From: Oscillatoria acuminata PCC 6304
GTDB taxonomy: Bacteria > Cyanobacteriota > Cyanobacteriia > Cyanobacteriales > Laspinemataceae
DNA length: 64,000 bases
Assembly: GCF_000317105.1 (NCBI RefSeq)
Contig: NC_019693.1
Coordinates: 7,234,501-7,298,500 of the forward strand
Reading direction: 5' to 3'
Below are positions 52,901 to 60,500 of the stretch, in pieces. Position 1 is the stretch's first letter. Each line of letters starts with the position of its first letter. The translations under genes and the position numbers were made by a program. Below the pieces are notes generated by a model. That model was not told the origin of the DNA. It saw only the letters and a list, made by a program, of their open reading frames with translations, and searched no databases.

Positions 52901-54690
52901 AATGTGGAGAAACGGAAAAAGCTAAAAATGCTTATGCCCGGGCAAAAGCGATAGCGCGTAATAAAGAAGATTTAAGAGAGTGCTATGCGGCTCTGGTAAA
53001 TATCGTTCAATCCCAGGCCCTGATGAAAGATTGGGATGCTGCATTTGAGACGAGTGAAGAAATCAAAATTGAGCAGGAATGGTATTACTCCGAAGCCTTA
53101 TACAAAATTGCCAGAAAACAGCTACAGGAAAAAGGTTGGAATTTGGAGGAAAAAATTCACCGTGCTATTCCCACGATTGATAAAATAAAGTATGAAGAAT
53201 GGAAGATTCCAGTTTTACAGATGTTGATTGAATCACAAGCTATTGCAAATAAATTTGATGATGCACTTAAATCGGCTCAAAGTATTTCTCGATCTGTTGA
53301 ACAATCATCAGCGTTTAAGGCGATCGCAATCCAGCAGGCAAAAGCTGGAAAATTTGAAGAAGCATTTAACACCATTGAATACGTGGAGCGGCAATATAAG
53401 CAAGATAGTTTAATAGGCATCGCGACAGCATACGCACAGGGTAAGCAATTTGAAATGGCAATACAGCTTGCTTTAATGCTAGATAGCCCGTTACGGCAAG
53501 TAGAAACTCTAGGAGCCATAGCAAAAATACAAGCACAATTTAGCCAGAACAAAGACGCCCGAGACACTTTATCGAGGGGCCTTACAATTTCACAAAGTCT
53601 AGATCCTTCCTATCTAAAAGCCTTTGCATTCATACAAATCGCAGATCAACAAGTTAAATCTGGCAACAAAAAGCAAAGGTTAATTATGGTTGATTCTGCC
53701 TATGCCGCAGCCCAAAAAATTACAGACTTACTTCAACAGATTGATGTAAAAATAGAAATTGCAGGAATATATAAACAATTAGGAAAATCAGATAAAGCAA
53801 AAGATATTTTAGAAAAAATGAGACAATCTACCGACGAAATTGGCCTAGAACAATCCTACATACGTTGTAACCTTTTTTGCAAAATAGCAATATCACAAGC
53901 AAGAATTGGTGAGATCGGGCAATCTTTTGAGACGATAAATAAGATGGATATTTGTGACTTGCAAGTTGAGGCTTTGACAGCAATATCACTAATTCCTTTT
54001 GAATTAACACAAAAACGCATTGTGAAAGAGAGACTTGATGCTGTACTTGAAAAGATTGATAACTTGTTTTTGTTTAATGAAGTACAAGTTAAGACTAATA
54101 TAGCAGTAGCAAAAATAGCACTAGGCGAAACACAAACCGGATTAGAGATATTTGCCGAACTCTGTGAACAAGCCCAGGAATATAAAAATTGTTCCCAAAT
54201 TTTATCTAGTGTAGCAGAAGCACAGGCAGAGGCAGGTGAAATCGACCTGGCTCTGGCAACAGTAGAAACGATTGAAGATGATTTTGACATAGTTAAGGCG
54301 CTCAAAAAAATAGCATCATTTCAGTGGAAAAAGGGAGACAAGGATGGAATAGAAAAAACATTAGCAACGGCTCTCAAAGCGCAAGAACGGATTCAGGATA
54401 AAGGCAAACAGTTAAAAGCAATGTGGATGATTTCGCAGATACAAGTAGAGGCCGGTAAAGGAGAAGAAGCAGTAGAGACGCTAAACCGGATAGGGAAAGA
54501 TCGTAATCATCTGATTTCTATAATTGCCTCTTTCATGGCGAAAGTGAACGATCGCAAAAACTTTAAACAGCTTTTAGTTCCGGCTGCTTTATCTCTGGAG
54601 ACGGCTTACCGAATGTGTGGATATCTGGCACAGCTATATCCCGAACAAGCCGCATCTGTGGCAGAGCAAGTGGAGAGAACAGAGGTTTAA
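49975..54690 (+). CDS. STAND/NACHT-like ATPase with unrecognised N-terminal domain and TPR-like sensor
   Basis: This 1571-residue signal-transduction ATPase has three parts. Residues 1-270 form a helical domain I do not recognise (NILTALTALVIENAPAGAVS near the start). The P-loop ATPase at about 280-520 has LFVGREGEFQCIDEF, Walker A VTGGAGYGKSALL (about 308-320) and Walker B LIIVLDGLDEV (about 395). A winged-helix-like linker follows (WLFFALLTVAKGVLREEDI ... FAHPLLANLFAQHL). From about 770 to the end there is a long series of helical TPR-like repeats (FDDALKSAQSI, KFEEAFNTIEY, ALATVETIEDDF). This plan is shared by NLR-like and Avs-type immune ATPases. It is AT- and lysine-richer than the tamB gene before it. 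The DUF4258/DUF2283 pair follows after 5 bp. Confidence 0.88.
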   Translation: MIEFATAINILTALTALVIENAPAGAVSALSGKVVHTIWDRVKQQMQQGHEPVNLLQQAVYKVYLLATLEVCEAAYKQWGVASDRRRRSGGEWGKRPEKELIEIGWVDKVRQSIQDEIKQLTNLKQKPHSMAFDEAVELVLPPEGDYAQKNIEQVHSHLKQELLTQLYGVYGEPPASFVELLEKGWKKAGKQTDWFDCLYTFFIHEIQNNQGVANIFICEILKKLIFNDIPVISEKIDVLLKAIAEERGVLLQELRRRSLYEQYAGRDIAEKVENISKKYIQLFVGREGEFQCIDEFIQKNDKGVLLVTGGAGYGKSALLANWKEKRHEDGCFVAYHCFNYRDDDTRSIEKSYRNLLRQLYIYYELEEREIPDNLDGLQDMLLILKDRGTRENEPLIIVLDGLDEVKEINTSINAAIFSQLPQNAFILTSVRSPDGEKPAYLPSWVKNASTIQVKSLPREAIGSWIERFGSPRLSEIAQDTKFINTLYETTEGFPLHLEYLIKDLSEAVEQGNDVQEVLAKTPHGFKGYVEQQINSLNGLNELNLPKKRWLFFALLTVAKGVLREEDIKNVTGMRDRDLQKLKQCWQVTRWMHISEEGYAFAHPLLANLFAQHLKDDANEALQKLLEYCVKWPENQSFYVLRYYAKHLCETQQAQRLYELARDSAFATLQRERLPEDPDLPLETIREALLDAAQRDDPGAMAEFLLLQAKRVGEILQESPLDALRNGSLIRAQQLADLYDIHRCVLWYLLLAWALKDEGRLNEAEETLQKLQQKDFPRLLRVGDWQGSYAAYLLTCVFEVSTDICAALYPKLFENDYWKHLFVNHLINAGDFTRAIEVATQINSVLEQIVTLETIATAQKERKDLEEAKATLATALQVADKIFPDSRWVYSILEIAKLQIETGDERAKKDTLIKAQRKINRIQDIRNRTHVLVLMANLFSKIGEVKAALEILEKIEGKDKINDSSTSMLIAEVQLQCGETEKAKNAYARAKAIARNKEDLRECYAALVNIVQSQALMKDWDAAFETSEEIKIEQEWYYSEALYKIARKQLQEKGWNLEEKIHRAIPTIDKIKYEEWKIPVLQMLIESQAIANKFDDALKSAQSISRSVEQSSAFKAIAIQQAKAGKFEEAFNTIEYVERQYKQDSLIGIATAYAQGKQFEMAIQLALMLDSPLRQVETLGAIAKIQAQFSQNKDARDTLSRGLTISQSLDPSYLKAFAFIQIADQQVKSGNKKQRLIMVDSAYAAAQKITDLLQQIDVKIEIAGIYKQLGKSDKAKDILEKMRQSTDEIGLEQSYIRCNLFCKIAISQARIGEIGQSFETINKMDICDLQVEALTAISLIPFELTQKRIVKERLDAVLEKIDNLFLFNEVQVKTNIAVAKIALGETQTGLEIFAELCEQAQEYKNCSQILSSVAEAQAEAGEIDLALATVETIEDDFDIVKALKKIASFQWKKGDKDGIEKTLATALKAQERIQDKGKQLKAMWMISQIQVEAGKGEEAVETLNRIGKDRNHLISIIASFMAKVNDRKNFKQLLVPAALSLETAYRMCGYLAQLYPEQAASVAEQVERTEV

Positions 54691-54695
54691 AGCTC

Positions 54696-54950
54696 ATGAA
54701 TTTCATATTCTCTAACCATGCTCTGCAAGAACTACAGCGCCGAGGACTTCAGCAAAATATGGTAGAATCAGTTTTAAATAATCCTCAGCAAATCATTGAA
54801 GAAAAAGAGGGCAGAAAAGCCTATCAATCTCAAGTAGATTTTGGCGGAGGTAAAATTTACTTGGTTCGAGTTATTGTTGCAGATAACATCGATCCAGCCG
54901 TTGTTATCACCGCCTATCGCACCAGTAAAATTACTAAATATTGGATCTAA
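54696..54950 (+). CDS. DUF4258 protein, RelE-like toxin candidate
   Basis: The 84-residue protein begins FSNHALQELQRRGLQQNMVE, the DUF4258 start pattern (xSxHAxxRxxxRxI), then VLNNPQQIIEEKEGRKAYQS and KIYLVRVIVADNIDPAVVIT, ending VITAYRTSKITKYW. DUF4258 members have a RelE/BrnT-like fold and often pair with a DUF2283 antitoxin. The ATG at 54696 lies 5 bp after the stop of the STAND ATPase gene, with AGAGG in that gene's last codons as ribosome site. Toxicity is inferred, not shown. Confidence 0.85.
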   Translation: MNFIFSNHALQELQRRGLQQNMVESVLNNPQQIIEEKEGRKAYQSQVDFGGGKIYLVRVIVADNIDPAVVITAYRTSKITKYWI

Positions 54951-54952
54951 CC

Positions 54953-55177
54953 ATGAAAGTTATCTATGACCCCGAAGTTGATACATTGCGAATTATTTTT
55001 ACCGCCAGTGCTATTGAAGAAAGCGAAGAGGAAAAGCCTGGAGTTATCATCGATTATGACCCCGATGGAAACATGGTAGGAATGGAAATTTTGGATGCGT
55101 CAAAGCGTTTGGACAACCCCCGTTCTCTGGAATATTCCATTCACGAGGGTTCTTCAGTAGAAAATTCGGGCAGGTAA
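54953..55177 (+). CDS. DUF2283 protein, antitoxin candidate
   Basis: The 74-residue protein has the DUF2283 core: KVIYDPEVDTLRIIF, then EESEEEKPGVIIDYDPDGNMVGMEILDAS. The strongly acidic centre fits an antitoxin that masks a basic partner. The ATG at 54953 follows the DUF4258 stop by 2 bp. An in-frame TTG at 54941 overlapping the toxin gene is possible. With the preceding gene it makes a classic toxin-antitoxin pair, attached here to a STAND ATPase gene. Confidence 0.87.
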   Translation: MKVIYDPEVDTLRIIFTASAIEESEEEKPGVIIDYDPDGNMVGMEILDASKRLDNPRSLEYSIHEGSSVENSGR

Positions 55178-55295
55178 ATTTTGACTCACCTCATTTCAGA
55201 ATTTAATGCTGAGTGATTAAATGTGATGAGAGTGATTGCTGGTTTACCCCCTCGGGTTGGAATAACGGCTGAAGTTGTTACTAAAAACGGGGGAT

Positions 55296-56207
55296 TTAGT
55301 CCAGATTTCTATGTTGATTGGGGACTAGGAATCGTAAGAGGGAAAGAATAAAGATGATTAAAAATAGCACGAGGCCAATGCTACAGGCATAGCTAATTTC
55401 TAATTCTCCAATTGCTTTTTCATACAAATAATAAACGATGGTTTTAGAACTATTTCTCGGTCCGCCTTGGGTCATGATTAAGACTTCTTCAAAGACTTTT
55501 GTGGCAGAAATTGAAGAAATTATGGCGACGAAGAGGAGATAAGGGGTCATTAAAGGAATGGTGATATCCCAGTGTTTTCTTGCGCCATCGGACCCATCTA
55601 ACGCGGCAGCTTCGTATAATTCTGGGGAGATAGATTGCAGTCCGGCTAGGTAAATCATCATGTAATATCCGAGTCCTTTCCAGATGGTTACTGCCATGAC
55701 GCTGAAGAGGGAAAGTTCGGTACTGGTTAGCCAGGGAATGCCAGAACCAGGTTGGACTAATTTCAGAGTTTGTAGGACTTGATTCAATAATCCATTTTCT
55801 GCATAGAGCCATTTCCAGGCGATTCCGGCGACGACGATGGAAATAACTACCGGGGTGTAATAGGCGGTTCTAAACCAGTTCATTCCGGGGAGTTTTCTGT
55901 TGACTAGGATGGCAAGTCCTAGGGGTGCAATGATCAGGATGGGAACGACGCAAGCTAGGTACAGTAAGGTGTTGCGGAGGGTTTGCCAAAAAATGGGGTC
56001 AGTCCAGAGGCGTTGCAGGTTGGCAAGTCCGATCCAGTCGGGGGTCTGGGTTATATCATATCCATAGCGGGTGAAGCTGAGATAAAAGGCATTTAAGGCT
56101 GGCCAAAATACGGTTAATCCCAGGATGAAAAGAGCGGGAAATAGAAAGAAATAAGGGGTAAAGGAAAAGTTGGGTTTAAGGATTTGAGAGAGGGGGTTTT
56201 TCAGCAT
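55296..56207 (-). CDS. Carbohydrate ABC transporter permease (MalF/UgpA type)
   Basis: The 303-residue inner-membrane permease of the CUT1 sugar transporter family has six helices (PYFFLFPALFILGLTVFWPAL first). The EAA loop that docks the ATPase reads YEAAALDGSDGARKHWDITIPLM, and EEVLIMTQGGPRNSSKTIVYYLYEKAI is a typical CUT1 block. A second permease, binding protein and ATPase would be needed; none lies next to it in the window, so they may be encoded elsewhere, as is common in cyanobacteria. The start is the ATG at 56205-56207. A MITE lies 51 bp upstream, inside its likely promoter region. Confidence 0.92.
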   Translation of the reverse strand: MLKNPLSQILKPNFSFTPYFFLFPALFILGLTVFWPALNAFYLSFTRYGYDITQTPDWIGLANLQRLWTDPIFWQTLRNTLLYLACVVPILIIAPLGLAILVNRKLPGMNWFRTAYYTPVVISIVVAGIAWKWLYAENGLLNQVLQTLKLVQPGSGIPWLTSTELSLFSVMAVTIWKGLGYYMMIYLAGLQSISPELYEAAALDGSDGARKHWDITIPLMTPYLLFVAIISSISATKVFEEVLIMTQGGPRNSSKTIVYYLYEKAIGELEISYACSIGLVLFLIIFILSLLRFLVPNQHRNLD

Positions 56208-56258
56208 TTAAGGTGAAATGAGATGAGAGGTTTGAGGGATGATGGAGTTGGTTTTGCA

Positions 56259-56376
56259 GGGAGCATCTCAATTTGGCAAATTGGCAAAGAGACCTAACCC
56301 CCCAGCCCCCTTCCCTAAGAGGGAAGGGGGAGCAAGACATATAAATTTCCCTTTGAGGCCAAATTGAGATGCTCCC
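56259..56376. mobile_element. MITE copy 2 (118 bp, 8-bp target duplication)
   Basis: It has the same 19-bp terminal repeats as 2002-2111 (GGGAGCATCTCAATTTGGC and its complement), with the interior hairpin in the opposite direction. It is flanked by GTTTTGCA at 56251-56258 and 56377-56384, a perfect 8-bp target duplication that differs from copy 1's. It lies between the sugar permease start and the end of the response-regulator kinase gene. Confidence 0.93.
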
Positions 56377-56469
56377 GTTTTGCACAGGAGGCAGAGCCTC
56401 GTTTTTGGCATTTCCAGGCGGATCCTGGGAACGAGTTTAATCGCAAATCGGTTTGTAGGAAGTCTGATT

Positions 56470-58083
56470 TTATATTTCAGGTAAAATAACATTGTAGGAT
56501 GGGGTGTGGAGGGGGATTTTGACGATAAAGGTGCTGCCTCTATCAATTTCACTTTCTATTTCGATATGCCCTCCATGTAATTCTACACATTTTTTGACGA
56601 TCGCCAATCCTAACCCGGTCCCTCTAATTGCCCCCACATTTGTAGCTCTTTGAAAAGATTCAAAAAGTTGTTGTAAATCTTGTTGGGGAATGCCAATTCC
56701 GGGGTCTGTAATCCGAAAGACTACGAGGCTTTCGGGGTGATGCTGATTGGAGGTAACGGATACCGATTCAGTGCTGAGTTCTAGGCTAATTTCGCCGCCT
56801 TGGGGGGAGTATTTGATGGCGTTGGAGAATAAGTTGTTGAGGATTTGGCGCAGGAGTTGGGAATCCATGAGGGCGGAAATTTTCTCGGGGTGGGCGATTA
56901 ACCGAATGTGATGCCGATCGCCCGTGGTCACTTTTATCTGTTCCACCGCCCTTGTGCAAAAATCCACTAACTCCATCGGATGCGGTTGAAACTCCAAATG
57001 TCCGCTTTCAGCTTCCCCAACTAAAGTCACATCTTCTATCATTCCCGTCATATATTCAATCGCCGTTTTAATCCGTTGATAATGGGTCTCTTTCCGTTCT
57101 TCCGGCCAGGTATCACTATAAACTTGCAGCAATTCAGCCGATGATAAAATCACGCTCATAGGGGTTCTAAATTCATGAGAAATTGTCGTAATTAATCGGC
57201 TTTTAAACTCACTTAATTCTGTTTCTATTTCTAATAAACGCCTAATTTCAGCTTCCGCTAATGCCCGTTCTTTAACTTCTGTTTCTAAACGAATTCTCTC
57301 TTTTTGTAAGACTTCAGTCGCTTTTTTAGAAGTAATATCTCGAAATACATAGACCGCCCCAATGATTTTATCATTTTCTCCTCCAATGGGAGCCACCGTA
57401 TCATCTATGGGAATTTTGCTGCCATTCTTAGCAATTAAAACTCGTTCATTGGGGGTTTCCACCAAGTTTTCAGGCGGGATTTCTGGAGTTCCCAAACGTT
57501 GGGCGATCGCCGCTGACATTTCATGGGTAATCCGAAACACTTGGCCAATATCCTTCCCCAACGCTTCCGCTTGTTTCCATCCCGTTAACGTTTCAGCAAC
57601 AGGATTGATAAACCGAATCCGTCCAATTTCATCTGTAGCAATCACCGCATCCCCAATTGATCGCAATGTTGTCGCAAACCACTCTTTACTGTGTTTAAGT
57701 TCCTGTTCGATTTGATGACGATAAATCGCCATGTCAATCGTAGACTTTAAACTCCGGGCTTCCAGGGGCTTAATTAAATATCCAAAAGGGGTGGTGAGTT
57801 TAGCCCGTTGTAGAGTATCCTCATCACTATAAGCCGTCAGATAGACCACGGGAATATTAAAGCGATCGCGGATTTGTTCAGCCGCCGTCACCCCATCAAT
57901 GCTGCCCTCCAAATGAATATCCATCAACACCAAATCCGGCTGCATTTGAGCCACTGCTTCAATCGCCTCCTCACCGGAAGCAACCGCCACCGGCACCTGA
58001 TAACCCAAATCTTCTAAAATCGTTTGGATATCTAAGGCAACAATCCCTTCATCTTCTACCACCAAAATTTTCTCGTTACTCAT
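56470..58083 (-). CDS. Response regulator-PAS-histidine kinase hybrid
   Basis: The 537-residue cytosolic signalling protein has three parts. Its receiver domain ([19 protein letters not shown], phospho-Asp in [10 protein letters not shown], Lys in GYLIKPL) is at 1-120. A PAS domain ([19 protein letters not shown] ... [13 protein letters not shown]) follows, then a coiled coil and a HisKA/HATPase kinase ([19 protein letters not shown] with the phospho-His, [39 protein letters not shown]). The ATG at 58081-58083 has GAGAGGAGAG before it. The start overlaps the end of the upstream kinase fragment by 8 bp, which shows the two were one operon: the broken sensor kinase probably phosphorylated this receiver. 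Confidence 0.94.
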   Translation of the reverse strand: MSNEKILVVEDEGIVALDIQTILEDLGYQVPVAVASGEEAIEAVAQMQPDLVLMDIHLEGSIDGVTAAEQIRDRFNIPVVYLTAYSDEDTLQRAKLTTPFGYLIKPLEARSLKSTIDMAIYRHQIEQELKHSKEWFATTLRSIGDAVIATDEIGRIRFINPVAETLTGWKQAEALGKDIGQVFRITHEMSAAIAQRLGTPEIPPENLVETPNERVLIAKNGSKIPIDDTVAPIGGENDKIIGAVYVFRDITSKKATEVLQKERIRLETEVKERALAEAEIRRLLEIETELSEFKSRLITTISHEFRTPMSVILSSAELLQVYSDTWPEERKETHYQRIKTAIEYMTGMIEDVTLVGEAESGHLEFQPHPMELVDFCTRAVEQIKVTTGDRHHIRLIAHPEKISALMDSQLLRQILNNLFSNAIKYSPQGGEISLELSTESVSVTSNQHHPESLVVFRITDPGIGIPQQDLQQLFESFQRATNVGAIRGTGLGLAIVKKCVELHGGHIEIESEIDRGSTFIVKIPLHTPSYNVILPEI

Positions 58084-58760
58084 GTCTCTCCTCTCCCAAC
58101 TGATGATGTTTGGCCGAAAAGACAATCTGAAAGGCAGTTCCGCTACTCCCGTCCAACTCAATAGTGCCTTTGAGTTGTTTCACTAAAGTATTGATCAACT
58201 GCATCCCCAAAGAGCGGGTTTTCCGAAAGTCTACCTCACTGGGAAAGCCAATCCCATTGTCCCGAACTCTCATCATAAACTCTCGTTTGCTGTGATCATC
58301 CGCCTCTTGGAAGGTGCGATGGAGAGTAATCTCGATCGCCCCTGTCCCATTTTTGGGGAACCCATGTTTGAGTGCATTACACACCAGTTCATTCACAATC
58401 AAACCGCAAGGGATCGCCGTATCTACACTCAAAAAGATATCATCAATTTGAAGATTCAGGCTGATCCGCTGGGGACTCGTCCCATAAGACCGAAATAAAT
58501 GGATGCATAAAGTTTGAATATATTGAGAAAAATCCACTTGGGCGAGGTCCCGAGACTGATACAGTTTTTCATGGATAAAAGCGATGGATTGAATACGGTT
58601 TTGGCTATCTTGAAATAGAGTCCGGGTTGCTACATCCTGAATGCTTCGGGATTGGAGGTTAAGCAGACTCGAAATGACTTGCAAGTTATTTTTCACCCGA
58701 TGGTGAATTTCCTTAAGGAGGACCTCTTTCTCTTGCAAGGAGGCTTTAAGTTGTCCTAGG
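58076..58760 (-). pseudogene. Histidine kinase gene, 3' part (HisKA_2-HATPase), cut off by IS
   Basis: This piece encodes the catalytic end of a large sensor kinase: the HisKA_2-type phospho-acceptor [30 protein letters not shown] (N box) and [14 protein letters not shown] (G1), ending [16 protein letters not shown]. It has no proper start: the frame enters from the IS junction at 58760 reading ...[11 protein letters not shown]. The 5' part lies at 60501-64000 beyond the IS1182-family element. Removing the IS and one copy of CCTAGG restores a continuous frame (…[20 protein letters not shown]…). A TTG at 58738 could allow a soluble 220-residue kinase core to be made, but this is speculative. 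Confidence 0.92.
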
Positions 58761-60500
58761 GCGTCGGTTCAGTACCCGAGCTTGACAAAATAACTGGACT
58801 ATGCCTAACTGAAATTGACGACCCGATTAAATTCAAGCCCTCATTACGGTATAAAGTCTATGCGTCCTCCTTTGTGGCACCCGCCAGTAGAGCTATCAGA
58901 TTCAGAACAGGTAATTATTAATCGCATCAAAAAAGCCAAGCTTTTTACTTTTCTTCGCCTGAACCGTCTGTTCATATTCGATGATGAGTTTCAAGAAGAA
59001 CTAAACACCATTTTTAAAGACAGTACAATGGGCAACTGTCCCGTCGCACCAGCCCAATTGGCCTTAGCCACTATTCTCCAAGCTTATATGGGTATTTCTG
59101 ACGAGGAAGTGATTGAAGAGCTAGTCATGGACCTACGATGGCAATTAGCTCTGAATTGTCTGAACTGCGAAAAACCCCCATTCAGTAAAGCCACTTTAAT
59201 AAGATTCAGAAGCGCCTTAATTAAAAAAGGCTTTGACCAACGTTTAATTGACCGGACTGTAGACATTGCCAAGCTCAAAGGAGGTTTTGGTTCGGCTAAC
59301 TTAAGAGCTGCATTAGATTCCTCTCCTTTATGGGGTGCAGGTAAAGTTGAAGATACCTATAATCTCTTGGGTCATGCTCTGCGTAAGGCATTGAGCATAA
59401 TAGCTAGTCAGCAGGGGTGGGGGCTGGCAGAAATTGCCAATGAAGCGGGAGCGGATTTTGTCAATAGTTCCAGCTTAAAAGCCGCATTAGATTTAAATTG
59501 GGATGACCCAGCCGAAAGCCAAAAGGCATTATCAACCATACTAAAGAGCCTCAATTCTGTAGAAGAATGGATACAACAGCAGTCTAATCCTGATGAAATA
59601 GAAGAGGCACAAGCTCCTCTCCAGGTTGCCCGATTGATTGAATCCCAAAATGTGACATTAGACACAATGGGAGTGCCGAAGCTGGCCAAAGGGGTTGCTA
59701 AGGACCGACGCATTTCCATTGAAGACCCAGATATGCGGCATGGCCGAAAAAGCCGTTCTCAAAAAATAAATGGTTATAAACGCCATATTCTTAAAGATTT
59801 AGATATAGGGGTAATTCGGGCTGTGGCTGTAACCCGTGCTAATACACCAGAAGCTGCTGCCACTGTTGACTTAGAAGTTGACTTAAAAAGACAACAGGTT
59901 CAGTTAAATGAACTCCATATCGACCGAGCTTATTTATCGAGTCATTGGGTAAAAGAACGCTCCGAACAATTACAGATATTTTGTAAAGCGTGGCCGGTAA
60001 GAAACTCAGGACGATTTGATAAAAACGCCTTTGTTTTTGACTGGGATAACCAGGTAATTAGTTGTCCAAATCAAGTTATTATGCCGTTTGAACCCGGTAA
60101 GATCGTTCATTTTCCTAAACCGGAGTGTGCTGCTTGTCCCCTGAGAGAACGCTGTACTACGAGTAAGAATGGCCGCAGCATATCTATCCATCCCGATGAA
60201 GGATTGATGCAGGAATTACGTCAGCGTCAATCTACCTCAAGCGGTCGCGCTCAACTGAGGGAGAGAACGTCTGTAGAACACTCTCTGGCTCATGTCGGAC
60301 AGTGGCAGGACAAACGTGCCCGTTATATTGGACAGCGCAAAAACCTCTTCGACCTCAGACGAGTGGCTGTTGTCCATAATCTTCATGTCATTGCTCGAAT
60401 GAATGAGGTTTTACCAATACAACAGGCCGCACTGTAGTTGAGTCCAGCAGGTAGATTCACATTTGCTTGGTTTTGTCAAGCCCTTTTACTGAACCGACGC
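58761..60500 (+). mobile_element. IS1182-family insertion sequence (1740 bp)
   Basis: The left end begins GCGTCGGTTCAGTA, then six less-conserved bases, then CTTGACAAAA. The right end is its reverse complement with 4 mismatches in 30. The host bases CCTAGG occur on both sides (58755-58760 and 60501-60506), a 6-bp target duplication, itself a palindrome; because the next base is G on both sides, the exact edge could shift by one. The element carries one intact transposase gene on the + strand, opposite to the kinase gene it splits. Its near-identical ends and intact gene suggest recent activity. Confidence 0.93.
58860..60437 (+). CDS. IS1182-family transposase (DDE)
   Basis: The 525-residue transposase has the N-terminal helical domain (DUF772-like: PVAPAQLALATILQAYMGIS) and a split DDE core. 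Candidate residues are Asp in AALDSSPLWGAG, Asp in LHIDRAYLSS and Glu in RTSVEHSLAHVGQWQ. A zinc-binding cluster lies between them: CPNQ, then ECAACPLRERC. The order and length match the IS1182 family. I use the ATG at 58860; an in-frame TTG at 58815 is the alternative. No frameshift or stop is present, so it is probably functional. Confidence 0.93.
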   Translation: MRPPLWHPPVELSDSEQVIINRIKKAKLFTFLRLNRLFIFDDEFQEELNTIFKDSTMGNCPVAPAQLALATILQAYMGISDEEVIEELVMDLRWQLALNCLNCEKPPFSKATLIRFRSALIKKGFDQRLIDRTVDIAKLKGGFGSANLRAALDSSPLWGAGKVEDTYNLLGHALRKALSIIASQQGWGLAEIANEAGADFVNSSSLKAALDLNWDDPAESQKALSTILKSLNSVEEWIQQQSNPDEIEEAQAPLQVARLIESQNVTLDTMGVPKLAKGVAKDRRISIEDPDMRHGRKSRSQKINGYKRHILKDLDIGVIRAVAVTRANTPEAAATVDLEVDLKRQQVQLNELHIDRAYLSSHWVKERSEQLQIFCKAWPVRNSGRFDKNAFVFDWDNQVISCPNQVIMPFEPGKIVHFPKPECAACPLRERCTTSKNGRSISIHPDEGLMQELRQRQSTSSGRAQLRERTSVEHSLAHVGQWQDKRARYIGQRKNLFDLRRVAVVHNLHVIARMNEVLPIQQAAL

